Of a DNA stretch of 64,000 nt, positions 17,786 through 26,732 are shown one piece after another. The notes below the pieces were generated by a model that did no database searches, had not been told where the DNA came from, and saw only the letters and a list, made by a program, of their open reading frames with translations. The position numbers were made by a program, and so were the translations under genes. Source of the DNA: JACKII01 sp965202745 (lineage in GTDB: Bacteria; Pseudomonadota; Alphaproteobacteria; Bin95). Location of the stretch: assembly GCA_965202745.1 (NCBI GenBank), contig CBDBCB010000003.1:1-64000 (forward strand), in the 5' to 3' direction. Position 1 is the stretch's first letter, and every line of letters starts with the position of its first letter.

Positions 17786-18644
17786 ATGGCCAAAATCGTA
17801 GGCGGCTTTAACGACGACATTCTTGAAGGCACTCAGAACAACGATACCATTCTGATGCACTGGGGATACGACATCGCCCAGGGCGGCGGCGGTGGCGACA
17901 AATTCATTAGTGGATGGACGCTACGTCAATGACGGCGGCAGCTACCGGATCCGGGGTCTGGACTTCAGCGAAGGTGATACGTAACCTTCCGTCTGTTCGA
18001 CGAAGAATCGTTTAGCAATACCGTTGACTCATCAAATCATCTGCGAATTCTGGGCAAGGCGCATAACGGTGCCATCTTCAACAGCCTGGAAGATATAAGA
18101 GAGGCCCATCTCGCTGGCGCAATAACCGCCACCGCATCCGGCCAACACGATACGTCGCTGTCAATGAACGTGGACGGCAAGGACATTACCTTGCTGCTTC
18201 ACGGCGTAAAATTCCAAAAGCTCGGTTTGCCGCTGGACACAAACGACGATCTTTCGCCCGGCGGCGACACACTGATCGGCAGTGTCGACAGTGACGACCT
18301 CCGCGGGTGGGGCGGCAACGACACTATCTTCATGCGCTACGGCGATGACACCGTAATCGGCGGCGATGATGCTGATCAGTTCATCTTCGACGGCCGCTAT
18401 TTGAATGATGGCGATAACCATACGATCCAGGATCTGGATTTCTCCGAGGGCGATAGTCTGCTGTTCCGTTTTACCCAGCCTGGTCCCTACGACCAGACCT
18501 TTGAACTTTTCAGCGAAGCAGATATCGCCGACGCCGACGCGAACGGTCTCCGCTACCGGCAATACCAATGGCGGTACAGACCTGACCCTGGACATTGGTG
18601 GCAACACGATGATCATCACACTCGATGACATCGTCCTGATCTGA
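17786..18644 (+). pseudogene. RTX-like (hemolysin-type repeat) protein with two homologous modules, frameshifted
   Basis: ATG 17786 has AGAGGG eight bases upstream. Combining frames gives MAKIVGGFNDDILEGTQNNDTI, GGGGDKFI, DGRYVNDG, RIRGLDFSEGDT in the first module and GGNDTIFMRYGDDTVIGGDDA, FIFDGRYLNDGDNHTIQDLDFSEGD in the second. The GGxGxD-like stretches and the DGRY..DLDFSEGD unit repeated about 460 bp apart indicate a calcium-binding secreted RTX-type protein of about 285 residues. Breaks are near 17912, 17985 (a TAA) and 18550. The Ca-binding nonapeptides are few and degenerate, so this may be a short cargo or adhesin-like member. A bidirectional hairpin follows. Confidence 0.6.
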
Positions 18645-18662
18645 GCCAAATTCCTATGCCAG

Positions 18663-18697
18663 GCAATGGATCGCAGGACAGTCTTGCGATCCATTGC
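18663..18697. terminator. Bidirectional hairpin between convergent genes
   Basis: GCAATGGATCGCA (18663-18675) and its exact complement (18685-18697) with a 9-base loop, between the RTX-like gene and the convergent oxidoreductase gene. No long T tract. Confidence 0.6.
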
Positions 18698-18706
18698 TCT
18701 GTGCAT

Positions 18707-19891
18707 CTACCCAAACGCCCGCTCCATCTCTCGGCGGAAGGCGATGGTTGGGTCGTCGGCGTTAAAGTTCACATCGTTCCAGGAAATCAACTCACCCTGG
18801 GAAATATCGCGCTTCAGCTTCATGCCATGCGCGAGGCCGATGGGCAGGCCACCCATGGCGAGCGAGTCCGCGGCGGGCATCAGCTTGCCCCAGACAGTAT
18901 AGCCCCCCTCCCCCGTCAAGCTCCGTGCCGGCTTTCATGTCAAACTTGGCCGTCGCGACCACGTCGCCGCGGAACGCCTCGGCACAGCCGGTGGGCTCGC
19001 CACGCAAGGCAGCGCGCGCAACTGAAATGCCAAGCTCCAACCCGATCAGGTGGTAGGGCCGCCAGAGCGAGGCGTAACGGCCGCTCGCATCGGTCAGCAC
19101 GCCGTATTGGCCGAAGCACTCCTTCACATAGTCCGTCCCGCCATCGAACGTGACATAGACGCCCCAGCGCAGATCATCACCCAGGGGTGATCCGTCCCGC
19201 GCCTCACTGGCAACAACCTCCACCATGCCGCGGCCTTCCAGCAGGCCGCCGTCTTCCGCCGGTATCAGCTTTTGCGCGAACTGGTTGAAGCCCACCGCAG
19301 GAAAGGCCAGGCCGTTCTTCGGCGGGTTCAGGCTACACGCATTGGCGACCGCCGCCATCTCGATGCCGGACTTGGTGCCATCCAGAAAGCTGTTGAACAT
19401 CTGCGGGTTCAGGTTGCCCGACTGCGCGTCAGCGGCGCTCAGGCCGTAATGGTCCCAGACGGTAGCCGGGGTCAATTGATGGAAGCGCGGCTGGTAGCGC
19501 GTTCCCTTGCCTGCCGCGATCACCTCCAAGCCGATAGCGCGGGCCCAGTCCACCTGCTCCGCAATCAGGGCCGGCTGGTCGCCATAAGCCATGGAGTAGA
19601 CCACACCTGCCGCTTTCGCCTTCCTGGCCAACAGCGGCCCGGCCAGCACGTCGGCCTCCACGTTCACCATGACCATGTGGCGGCCATGCGCGATGGCGGC
19701 GAGCACGTGCCGGATACCGGCCGACGGGCTGCCGGTCGAGTCTACCACCACATCCAGGCCATCGGCTGCAAGCCCGGCTTCCGGTAGGCATGAGACAGGA
19801 ACATAGAGCCGAACTTGCCCGCCCCGATCACACCGACACGGACAGGGTTGCCAGCTTCAGCGCGGGCGGCGAGGAGGCGGTAGAGGTTCAT
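18707..19891 (-). pseudogene. SAF-domain NAD(P)-dependent oxidoreductase (homoserine-dehydrogenase-like), deleted and frameshifted
   Basis: ATG 19891 starts MNLYRLLAARAEAG, followed by VRVGVIGAGKFGSMFL, a Rossmann nucleotide loop. The reading then jumps near 19775 to another frame with DGLDVVVDSTGSPSAGIRH; about 60-70 residues between these blocks, normally the end of the first Rossmann half, are absent. Then follow HMVMVNVEADVLAGP, WARAIGLEVIAAGKGT and a C-terminal SAF-like part. A second break is the C5 run 18910-18914: one base fewer gives DGEGGYTVWGKLMPAADSL. Related proteins are annotated as homoserine dehydrogenase-like; the substrate is unknown. Confidence 0.7.
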
Positions 19892-20045
19892 GGAAGGGCA
19901 GCTCCGTTTGCAAATGGTGCCTGCGTATGTAGTGGCACCAGCATCCGGCGGGCAAGGGTTTTAAAACGCAGCGGGGCGTGTGCTATATATTCGAAAAACT
20001 ATGGATTTCCAGCCCAAACGGCTGGCCGAAAAGGAGAAGCGACTC

Positions 20046-22612
20046 GTGGAAACACTCCTAAAGCGGATTGCCGAGCGGGCATCAGAGATACCCTGCGCTC
20101 TGGCCATAGAGGAAGACGGGTTTCAGCTGACTTGGCGCGAATTTGACCAGATCAGCGATCAAATCGCCCGTGGACTGTCAGCAAATGGCGCACAACCGCG
20201 CCAGGTTGTGTGCTATCTGGGTACCTCGATCCTCCGGCGGGTACTGGTGCTTGTTGCGACATTGAAATCCAACATGCCGTTGGTCGTCCTTAACCCGCGC
20301 GATCCGCCAAAAGCCGTCGCAGCAATCGCCTATCACGCGGGTGCATCACACTTTATTACCGGCTCGCCTGGCTTGGAAGCCACGATCAACGCCATTGGAC
20401 TCAAGCCGCTCGATATATCGGACATTCCGAAACCGACCGGTGTTCCGTTCGAGCCGGCGGCAGCGGAACCTGCCGATACCGCCTACTCCATGTACACATC
20501 TGGCTCCAGCGGACAGCCGAAGGGCGTGCCGACCACCCGGCGGATAGCAATGCATGGCGCTTTTCTAGAATCAAAGGCAGGCGGCGTGTATCGCGGTGAC
20601 CGGATCAGCCTGTTAGGGCAAGTCTGGTTCAGCTACATCATTTCGGGCCTCTTTTGGGGTGCCGAACTGTATTGCTACGACTTTGCCGGGCGGGGCGCTG
20701 CCGGTATTCCAGATTGGATGCGGCAGAGGCGGATCACCTATTCAGACAGTTATCCAGCAATGTTGCGTGCCGTGATGAATGCCGCGGATGCGCCTGTTGA
20801 GAGCCTGCGGGCCTTTCTGACCAACGGCGAACCCATTCTGAAAGACGATATCGAAAACTTCGAGTGGGTATTTTCCGGCGCTGACTTGGCTGTGTGCTAC
20901 GGCTTCTCTGAATATGTTCTGATTTGCCGTTATCTTCACCGGCACGGTGCGCCATTTCCCTATGCTGCCGCGCCGCTCGGCGAGCCGATTGAGCCAGAGT
21001 ACTTCCACCTTCTAGGGCCTGACGGCCAACCAGTGCCGCAAGGTGAACCCGGCGAGGCGGTCATGATCTCGCCAATGACAATTCAGGGCTATCACAATGA
21101 CCCTGAACGCTCATCAGCTGTATTCCCGCTCGATTCGAAAACCGGTTTGCGGCGCTACCACACCGGGGACTTTTCCTATTCGGATGCTGCCGGAAAGCTC
21201 CGCTCGACAGGGCGCGCAGACGACCAGATCAAAATTCGCGGCTACACGCTGCGCACATCTGATTTAGAGCAGGAAATCATGGGCGTACCGGGCGTCCGCC
21301 GGGTTTCGGATGCTGCCGGAAAGCTCCGCTCGACAGGGCGCGCAGACGACCAGATCAAAATTCGCGGCTACACGCTGCGCACATCTGATTTAGAGCAGGA
21401 AATCATGGGCGTACCGGGCGTCCGCCGGGTTATCGTGACCGGATTTTCCGGCCCGCGCGGCATCCAGCGACTTGCCTGCCATTTCGAAGTGGAAGGCGAG
21501 CCTGCACCAACGGGAGAAATCATACGCGCCTATCTTCGGACGCGGGTGCCCGGATTTTACATCCGGCACGAACGCCTGCCCACCACGGCCACCGGCAAGA
21601 TATTGCGCCATGCCTTACCAAATCCCTTGGACGGGCATGCCCTGCCGGAGGCTTCAAAAGTATGGAGCAGTCCGGCGGAGGAAACGGTTGCCGGTATTTG
21701 GCGGGATATATTCGGCCATGGGGATTTTGGCCGGTCGGACGACTTCTTCGACATCGACGGGGATTCGCTTCAGGCCATGTCCATGCTGATCGCTATCGAG
21801 CAGCGCTTCCGCGTCCGTATTCCCCTGGAGACCCTAATTCTGGAAGGGGCGGCCGTGGATAGCCTTGCGGGCACAATAGATGGCCTTGCGGCGCGGGCAG
21901 GCGCGGTTGAACCGGTCCGCATGAACAGCGGCGGCCCCGGCGGTCCGCTTTATGCACTGCACGTGATTGGCGGTCATCTCTCGGATTATCTGGAACTAGC
22001 GCATGCGTTCTCCGGCGTGCGCCCGGTTCAGGGAATTGGAGCAACGCTGGATTTAGCAGATAACGCGGCAATCAGTTTGATCGCTGGCCGGGCAGCAGCA
22101 ATGCTCGAAGCCAATGGAGGACCAGCGCCAATCAGCCTGTTCGGTTTCAGCGCAGGCGCGGCGTTCGCCCTGGAAACCGCACGCGCGCTCGTCGAACGGG
22201 GTATGCCGCCGCCCTCGTTAATCATGCTGGACGCCAATTGCGCCTGGCTGGACAAGCTCCGCTAGCTGCGCTTCGCATGGCGGGCGGTGAAGAGCGATGA
22301 CACCGCGCTAGGTGGAGAGCGGCTGGCAGGTCAACTCGCCCGCATGACCAGCCACCAGACACCCCCGCGCAATCTGGATGAAGCCCACCTGCGCGTCTTG
22401 CTCGACCACCGGCCGGACCCGCTTCACCTGCCAAGAAGCCTGCTGGTCCTCGACGAAAACGGTCAGGTAACACCGGCCGAAACCGCCGAGTGGCGACGCC
22501 TGCTCGGCCCGGTCTTGAATTGATGACCGTTCCGGGCGATCATATGAGCATGCTGCGCGCACCGCATGTGGGCGGCTTGGCACAAAAAATCGAGGACTGG
22601 CTGCGGGCTTAA
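20046..22612 (+). pseudogene. NRPS-like A-T-TE protein with internal tandem duplication, amber stop and frameshift
   Basis: GTG 20046 is chosen (AAGGAG nine bases upstream; domain begins at once). The adenylation domain has YTSGSSGQPKGVP (A3), YHTGDFSYS (A7), RADDQIKIRGYTLR (A8) and TTATGKILR (A10). A carrier domain with DDFFDIDGDSLQAM (phosphopantetheine Ser) and a thioesterase with GFSAGAAF (nucleophile Ser) follow. A 42-codon block including A8 is duplicated in tandem at 21179-21430. A TAG at 22263-22265 interrupts the TE; the same frame continues LRFAWRAVKSDD to 22523, and a frame change near 22516 gives VPGDHMSMLRAPHVGGLA, with the TE His, ending at 22612. If functional it would activate an amino or aryl acid and release it. 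No other NRPS gene is nearby. Confidence 0.75.
21179..21430 (+). repeat. Perfect 126-bp tandem duplication
   Basis: Bases 21179-21304 are repeated exactly at 21305-21430, adding 42 codons in frame to the adenylation domain. I saw no mismatch between the copies. Such identity indicates a very recent event or an assembly artefact. Confidence 0.92.
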
Positions 22613-22621
22613 GGCCCGCAG
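22601..22621. terminator. Hairpin between convergent genes
   Basis: CTGCGGGC, loop TTAAG, GCCCGCAG, overlapping the end of the NRPS-like gene and preceding the stop of the LLM gene. No T tract is seen, so its role in termination is tentative. Confidence 0.4.
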
Positions 22622-22624
22622 GTG

Positions 22625-23440
22625 TTACTTCCCGGTGATCTTCAGCAGGGCTTCCATGTCCTTTGCGTCATGGTTCGGCAGCACGAAGATCGCATCGTCA
22701 TAGCCCAGGTCCTTGATCCGGGCGAAACGCTCGCGGGCGGTCTCCGGATCGCAGCGCAGGTTGAAGGGCGTATCGGGCGTCAATTCCTGGGTGGGCGCGG
22801 ACAGGTCCACCTGAATATTGGTGACGATGGCCCGCTTGCCACCCAGCTCGCGGAAGCGGACGATGCCCTCCTGCAACTTGCCTAAAGTGGACTTGGCGCC
22901 GGAAGCGATCCAGCCATCGAACTCCTGTGCCGCGCGCGGGATCCAGGTCTTGCCCGCCCAGGAGCCGATCAGGATCGGCGGTCCGCCCTTGGCAGACTCC
23001 CACGGAAAGATGGTGTGGCCGTTCACCGGCTCGTCCCGCCAGACCTTCTGCATGATCGGCAGGGCGTCGTTCAATTCCTGCATGCGGGTCATGAAGTCCA
23101 GGCCGGAAAAGTCAAAGTCCAGCTTGGTCGAACCAGCGCCAACACCGAACGCCATCCGCCCTTCGGTCAGGTGATGGGCGGTCAGGACACTGTGCGCGAG
23201 CGCCACCGGGCGGCGCAATGGGACCTGCATGATGCAGGTTCCGACTTCGATCCGCTCTGTGACGCTGGCCGCCAGGGTCAGCGCGATTAGCGGGTCCGGG
23301 TGGATATGGCCACGACCCAATGCGTCGAAGAACCAAAGCCCGTCAAAGCCTGCGCCTTCTGCAGCCTTCGCCCCCTGAACCAGAGAGGAGCGGATCATAT
23401 TTTGAGCTTCAGCGCCTAGAAAGGCGACACCAATACGCAC
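22625..23440 (-). CDS. LLM-class (luciferase-like) flavin-dependent oxidoreductase
   Basis: 271 residues of a TIM-barrel bacterial-luciferase family protein: MRIGVAFLGAEAQ at the first strand, GAGFDGLWFFD, RIEVGTCIMQVPLRRPVALA, HHLTEGRMAFGVGAGSTKLDF (flavin-binding strand) and GGPPILIGSW. These use FMNH2 or F420 to oxidise or monooxygenate small molecules; cofactor and substrate cannot be told. It appears complete. A dispersed repeat lies just upstream (23464-23545), then the nitroreductase gene in the same orientation. Confidence 0.85.
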   Translation of the reverse strand: MRIGVAFLGAEAQNMIRSSLVQGAKAAEGAGFDGLWFFDALGRGHIHPDPLIALTLAASVTERIEVGTCIMQVPLRRPVALAHSVLTAHHLTEGRMAFGVGAGSTKLDFDFSGLDFMTRMQELNDALPIMQKVWRDEPVNGHTIFPWESAKGGPPILIGSWAGKTWIPRAAQEFDGWIASGAKSTLGKLQEGIVRFRELGGKRAIVTNIQVDLSAPTQELTPDTPFNLRCDPETARERFARIKDLGYDDAIFVLPNHDAKDMEALLKITGK

Positions 23441-23463
23441 GATAATTGATCCTTTGATTTATT

Positions 23464-23545
23464 GGTCTGATCGAAACGCTTGCATCCGCAAGCGCTTCGT
23501 GAATCAGCCCACTCTTTTACTATATTGGTGGTTCGATGGAAACGG
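23464..23545 (+). repeat. Palindromic dispersed repeat, copy 1
   Basis: Shares GCGCTTCGTGAATCAGCCC-type sequence and GGTGGTTCGATGGAAACGG with the reverse complement of 28708-28820, and the latter motif with 63895-63977. The second arm of the palindrome is missing here because the repeat runs into the 3' end of the nitroreductase gene. Confidence 0.75.
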
Positions 23546-24196
23546 CGCGCCGTCGAAGCGCTCCAGCTTGACAATGTCTTCCACCGGGCGGCGGCCCAGC
23601 TTGGTCAGCTGCTTCTTTGGCCGGCCGAGCGGCACGATGGCGGCTACCGCCATATAGTCCGGCAGGCCCAGGGCAGCTTGCAGCTTGGGCTCCTGCGCCA
23701 CAGCCAGCGTGGTGATCGTACCGCCATAGCCCTTGTCACGTGCCGCCAGCAGCGTGTTCCAGACAAACGGAAAGATCGAGCCGCCGCTAATCACGCCGAC
23801 CCGGTCCAATTCCTTGTCAGTGGAGGCGACGACCCGCAGGTCCACCGCAAATACCAGGACCACCGGCGCTTTCTTGGCAGGCTCGGTCAGGTGTTTCGGC
23901 ACCTCTGTCGCGGCTTCGACTTCCGGCGTGACGGTCGTCGGGATGATGGAGTTCCAGGGGCTCTCGCCCGCCTTGTTCTGGGCGGTGTAAAGCTTGCCGG
24001 CCGGGCGGGCGGCTTCGCCCAGCATGTCTTTCATCACCTGGTCACGCACGATGATCGCGTGATTACCCTGGCGGTTGCCGCCACTCGGCGCAAAGCGCGC
24101 CATATCGAAAATCTCGGACAGGACAGAGTCCGGCACATCCTCATCGGTAAAATCACGGCACGCAAACGTCGTGCGCATCACATCGGCGAGTTCCAT
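23504..24196 (-). CDS. Nitroreductase family protein
   Basis: 230 residues with the FMN-binding nitroreductase fold: an early VMRTTFACRDFTDEDVP, FAPSGGNRQGNHAIIV (FMN contact), ISGGSIFPFVWNTLLAARDKGYGG and AAIVPLGRPKKQLTKLGRRP near the end. These enzymes reduce nitro groups, quinones or enones with NAD(P)H. The last about ten residues (SNHQYSKRVG) are encoded by the dispersed repeat 23464-23545, so the native C-terminus has been replaced without obvious harm to the core. Confidence 0.88.
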   Translation of the reverse strand: MELADVMRTTFACRDFTDEDVPDSVLSEIFDMARFAPSGGNRQGNHAIIVRDQVMKDMLGEAARPAGKLYTAQNKAGESPWNSIIPTTVTPEVEAATEVPKHLTEPAKKAPVVLVFAVDLRVVASTDKELDRVGVISGGSIFPFVWNTLLAARDKGYGGTITTLAVAQEPKLQAALGLPDYMAVAAIVPLGRPKKQLTKLGRRPVEDIVKLERFDGAPFPSNHQYSKRVG

Positions 24197-24259
24197 GGGT
24201 GTTTCCTGTTCGCGGTTTCGAATTGTTGGCGCGGATATTGGCGGAGGGCGGGCGGGTTG

Positions 24260-25225
24260 TCATGCAGTCTCCCTAATCGCAGAATTCCCGGCCGTGGCAA
24301 AGCCGCGAGCCGGGACCGGTTGGGGAAGACGCGCAGTCCAAATCGGCGCCGGATAGCGATCGGGAATGGCCTCGCCAAAGATCTTGTTGAACTTGTTGAT
24401 GCCGTCCCAGCGCCTGGGCGGCGTGCGCTCGAAGGCGATCTTCGGCAGGTCAGCGCCAGTTGAAAGGTCCGTGCCAAAGCCCACATTCTCCGGCCCTGCC
24501 ACCTCGCAAAGATAGTCCAACTGCCGGATATAGTCGCTGATGTCCGGCTTGCGCTTCTCGTCGCCGTCCCAGTTCATCGGGCCGTAGATACTTGCGCCGA
24601 TATAACCGCCCTTCGCCACCAGCGCCTTGATGAGATCATCCGGCTTGTTGCGCGCCAACCGGTTCAGCGCGTGCGCGTTGGCGTGGGTCACCAGACAAGG
24701 CTTCTCGCTTGCCTCGATCGTGTCCATGGCGGTGCGGTAGCCCACATGGGACAGGTCGATGGCAATCCCCAGATCGTTCATCACCTTGACCACTTCACGG
24801 CCATAGGTCGTCAGCCCCGCCAATTCCGGCTCAAGGCAGCCATCGCCAATCATGTTCCGGTAATTGTAGGTCAGCTGCATGATGCGCAGGCCGAGCTTGT
24901 AGAACAGATGCAGCCGGTCGATGCGGTCGGCGATGGGGCGCGTGTTCTGCCAGCCAAGGATCGCGCCGATCTTGCCAGCGGCCTTGGCCTTGTCGAAGTC
25001 GGCCACGGTCTCGATCTGCATCCAGTCACTGTCCGGCTTGTTCAACCGCTCATGCCACCGCGCCACTTCCTGGCAGGCCTGCTCGAAATCGCACTCGAAA
25101 TAACAGGCCGTCACGTTGATCGCATCGATCCCGCCAGCCTGCAAATGATCCGGCCAACCATCAACGTGATAGACAAGGCTGTCGATCACCAGCGCGTCGC
25201 GGTGCAAGGAAAGAGCGTCAGTCAT
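24260..25225 (-). CDS. Membrane dipeptidase-like protein (peptidase M19), altered C-terminus
   Basis: ATG 25225 has AGGAG seven bases upstream. Zinc-site elements of M19 are visible: HVD (His20-x-Asp22), CLEPELAGLTTYG with a candidate bridging Glu, IDLSHVG and CLVTHANAHAL. The body matches renal-dipeptidase-like enzymes that cleave dipeptides or related amides. After RYPAPIWTARL the usual ending (DFPNVT.., then a GGN-containing helix) is absent and an unrelated 20-residue tail follows, so the last about 35 residues are lost by a frameshift or rearrangement near 24330. Activity is uncertain. Confidence 0.8.
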   Translation of the reverse strand: MTDALSLHRDALVIDSLVYHVDGWPDHLQAGGIDAINVTACYFECDFEQACQEVARWHERLNKPDSDWMQIETVADFDKAKAAGKIGAILGWQNTRPIADRIDRLHLFYKLGLRIMQLTYNYRNMIGDGCLEPELAGLTTYGREVVKVMNDLGIAIDLSHVGYRTAMDTIEASEKPCLVTHANAHALNRLARNKPDDLIKALVAKGGYIGASIYGPMNWDGDEKRKPDISDYIRQLDYLCEVAGPENVGFGTDLSTGADLPKIAFERTPPRRWDGINKFNKIFGEAIPDRYPAPIWTARLPQPVPARGFATAGNSAIRETA

Positions 25226-25293
25226 GGGGAACTCCTGCTTAACGGTCGGCTGACCGGCGAACAATACGCCGCTGACCAGCCGCAATTCATCCC

Positions 25294-26718
25294 TCAATCA
25301 TCATCCGCATACGGGTTTTCCGTCGCCCGCAGCAATACCCGCACGGGCACGCCCACCAGACCAAAGTCATTGCGCAGCCCGTTCACCAGATAGCGCACAT
25401 AGGCGGTGGGCAGCTTCTCCGCCCTGGTGGCGAACACGGCAAAGGTCGGTGGACGGCGTTTGATTTGAGTAATGTAGCGCAAACGCAGGCGGCGGCCTGC
25501 AATCAACGGCGGCGGGTGCGCCTCCTGCAAGGCGGCAAACCAGCGGTTCAGCTTGCCCGTCGGCACGCGCACATTCCAGGTATCGTAGATCTGAGTGACG
25601 GCCTGCATCAGGCGCTCGACCCGGTTGCCGGTCAGAGCTGAGAATGTCACAACCGGAATGCCGCGCAACTGCGTCAGCGACGTCTCCAGCCGGTCGGTAA
25701 TCTTCTTGATGGTCTCCGGCCGGTTGGGGACCGCATCCCACTTGTTCACTGCCAGGATCAGGGCGCGCCCCTCGTTCTCCACGTGCCGCGCAATGGCCAG
25801 GTCCTGCTTGTCCAGCCCCTCCGTCGCGTCGATCATCAGAACGACCACATGCGCAAAGCGTATCGCGCGGATCGTGTCGTGGGTGGAGAGCCGCTCCAAC
25901 GAGTCGTGAATGCGGGCCCTCCGGCGCAGCCCTGCCGTATCGATCAGCCGGATCGGCCGCCCCTGGTATTCCCAATCTACCGCAATGGAGTCGCGGGTCA
26001 GGCCGGGCATGGCGCCGGTAATGACGCGCTCTTCCTTCAGCAAGCGGTTCAGTAGGGTGGACTTGCCGACGTTCGGGCGGCCGACGATGGCCAATTGCAG
26101 CGCCTTCGGCTCTTCCTCGTCGTCTTCGTCCAATTCAAGCGCGGCCCCGTCGAAGTCGCCGTCTTCCGCATCATCCGGCTCGGGGAATGCTTCATCTTCG
26201 GCGGCAGGCGCGGCTTCTTCACCGTCGCCAACAGCATCCTGCAGCGCCTGATAGAGGTCAGCCATGCCCTCCCCGTGTTCAGCGGAGATCGGCACCGGCT
26301 CGCCCAGGCCAAGCCCAAAAGCCTCAATCAGGCCCGGTTGCCCAGCCCGGCCCTCACACTTGTTGGCCGCCAGGATCACCGGCTTTTCCGCTTTGCGCAC
26401 CTGCTGCGCGAATTCCCGGTCGACAGAGGTAATCCCTGCGCGCGCATCAATCAGCAGCAGCACCGCGTCCGCTTCCTCGATCGCACGCTGGGTCTGCAAT
26501 TGCATCGCCCGCTCCAGGTCGGAGTCCGGTGCGTCTTCGTAGCCGGCCGTGTCGATAGCCTGGAAATTGAAGTCGGCAATATGCGCATCGCCGTAGCGCC
26601 GGTCACGGGTAACCCCCGGCCGGTCATGCACCAATGCCTGACGCAAACCGATCAACCGGTTAAACAGGGTGGACTTGCCCACATTGGGCCGCCCAACAAT
26701 CGCAATTCGCGAAGCCAT
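25294..26718 (-). CDS. der: Ribosome-associated GTPase Der (EngA)
   Basis: 474 residues with two complete GTPase domains. G1 motifs GRPNVGKST occur at 9-17 and 213-221; each domain also has a switch region (DRPGVTRD, AMPGLTRDS), DTAG, and NKCE or NKWD specificity motifs. A strongly acidic linker of about 40 residues joins them, and the KH-like domain follows with YVRYLVNGLRNDFGLVGVP. Der is essential for 50S assembly. The order with bamB and a yfgM-like gene is conserved in proteobacteria. Intact. Confidence 0.97.
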   Translation of the reverse strand: MASRIAIVGRPNVGKSTLFNRLIGLRQALVHDRPGVTRDRRYGDAHIADFNFQAIDTAGYEDAPDSDLERAMQLQTQRAIEEADAVLLLIDARAGITSVDREFAQQVRKAEKPVILAANKCEGRAGQPGLIEAFGLGLGEPVPISAEHGEGMADLYQALQDAVGDGEEAAPAAEDEAFPEPDDAEDGDFDGAALELDEDDEEEPKALQLAIVGRPNVGKSTLLNRLLKEERVITGAMPGLTRDSIAVDWEYQGRPIRLIDTAGLRRRARIHDSLERLSTHDTIRAIRFAHVVVLMIDATEGLDKQDLAIARHVENEGRALILAVNKWDAVPNRPETIKKITDRLETSLTQLRGIPVVTFSALTGNRVERLMQAVTQIYDTWNVRVPTGKLNRWFAALQEAHPPPLIAGRRLRLRYITQIKRRPPTFAVFATRAEKLPTAYVRYLVNGLRNDFGLVGVPVRVLLRATENPYADDD

Positions 26719-26732
26719 GTATTTTCTAAACC

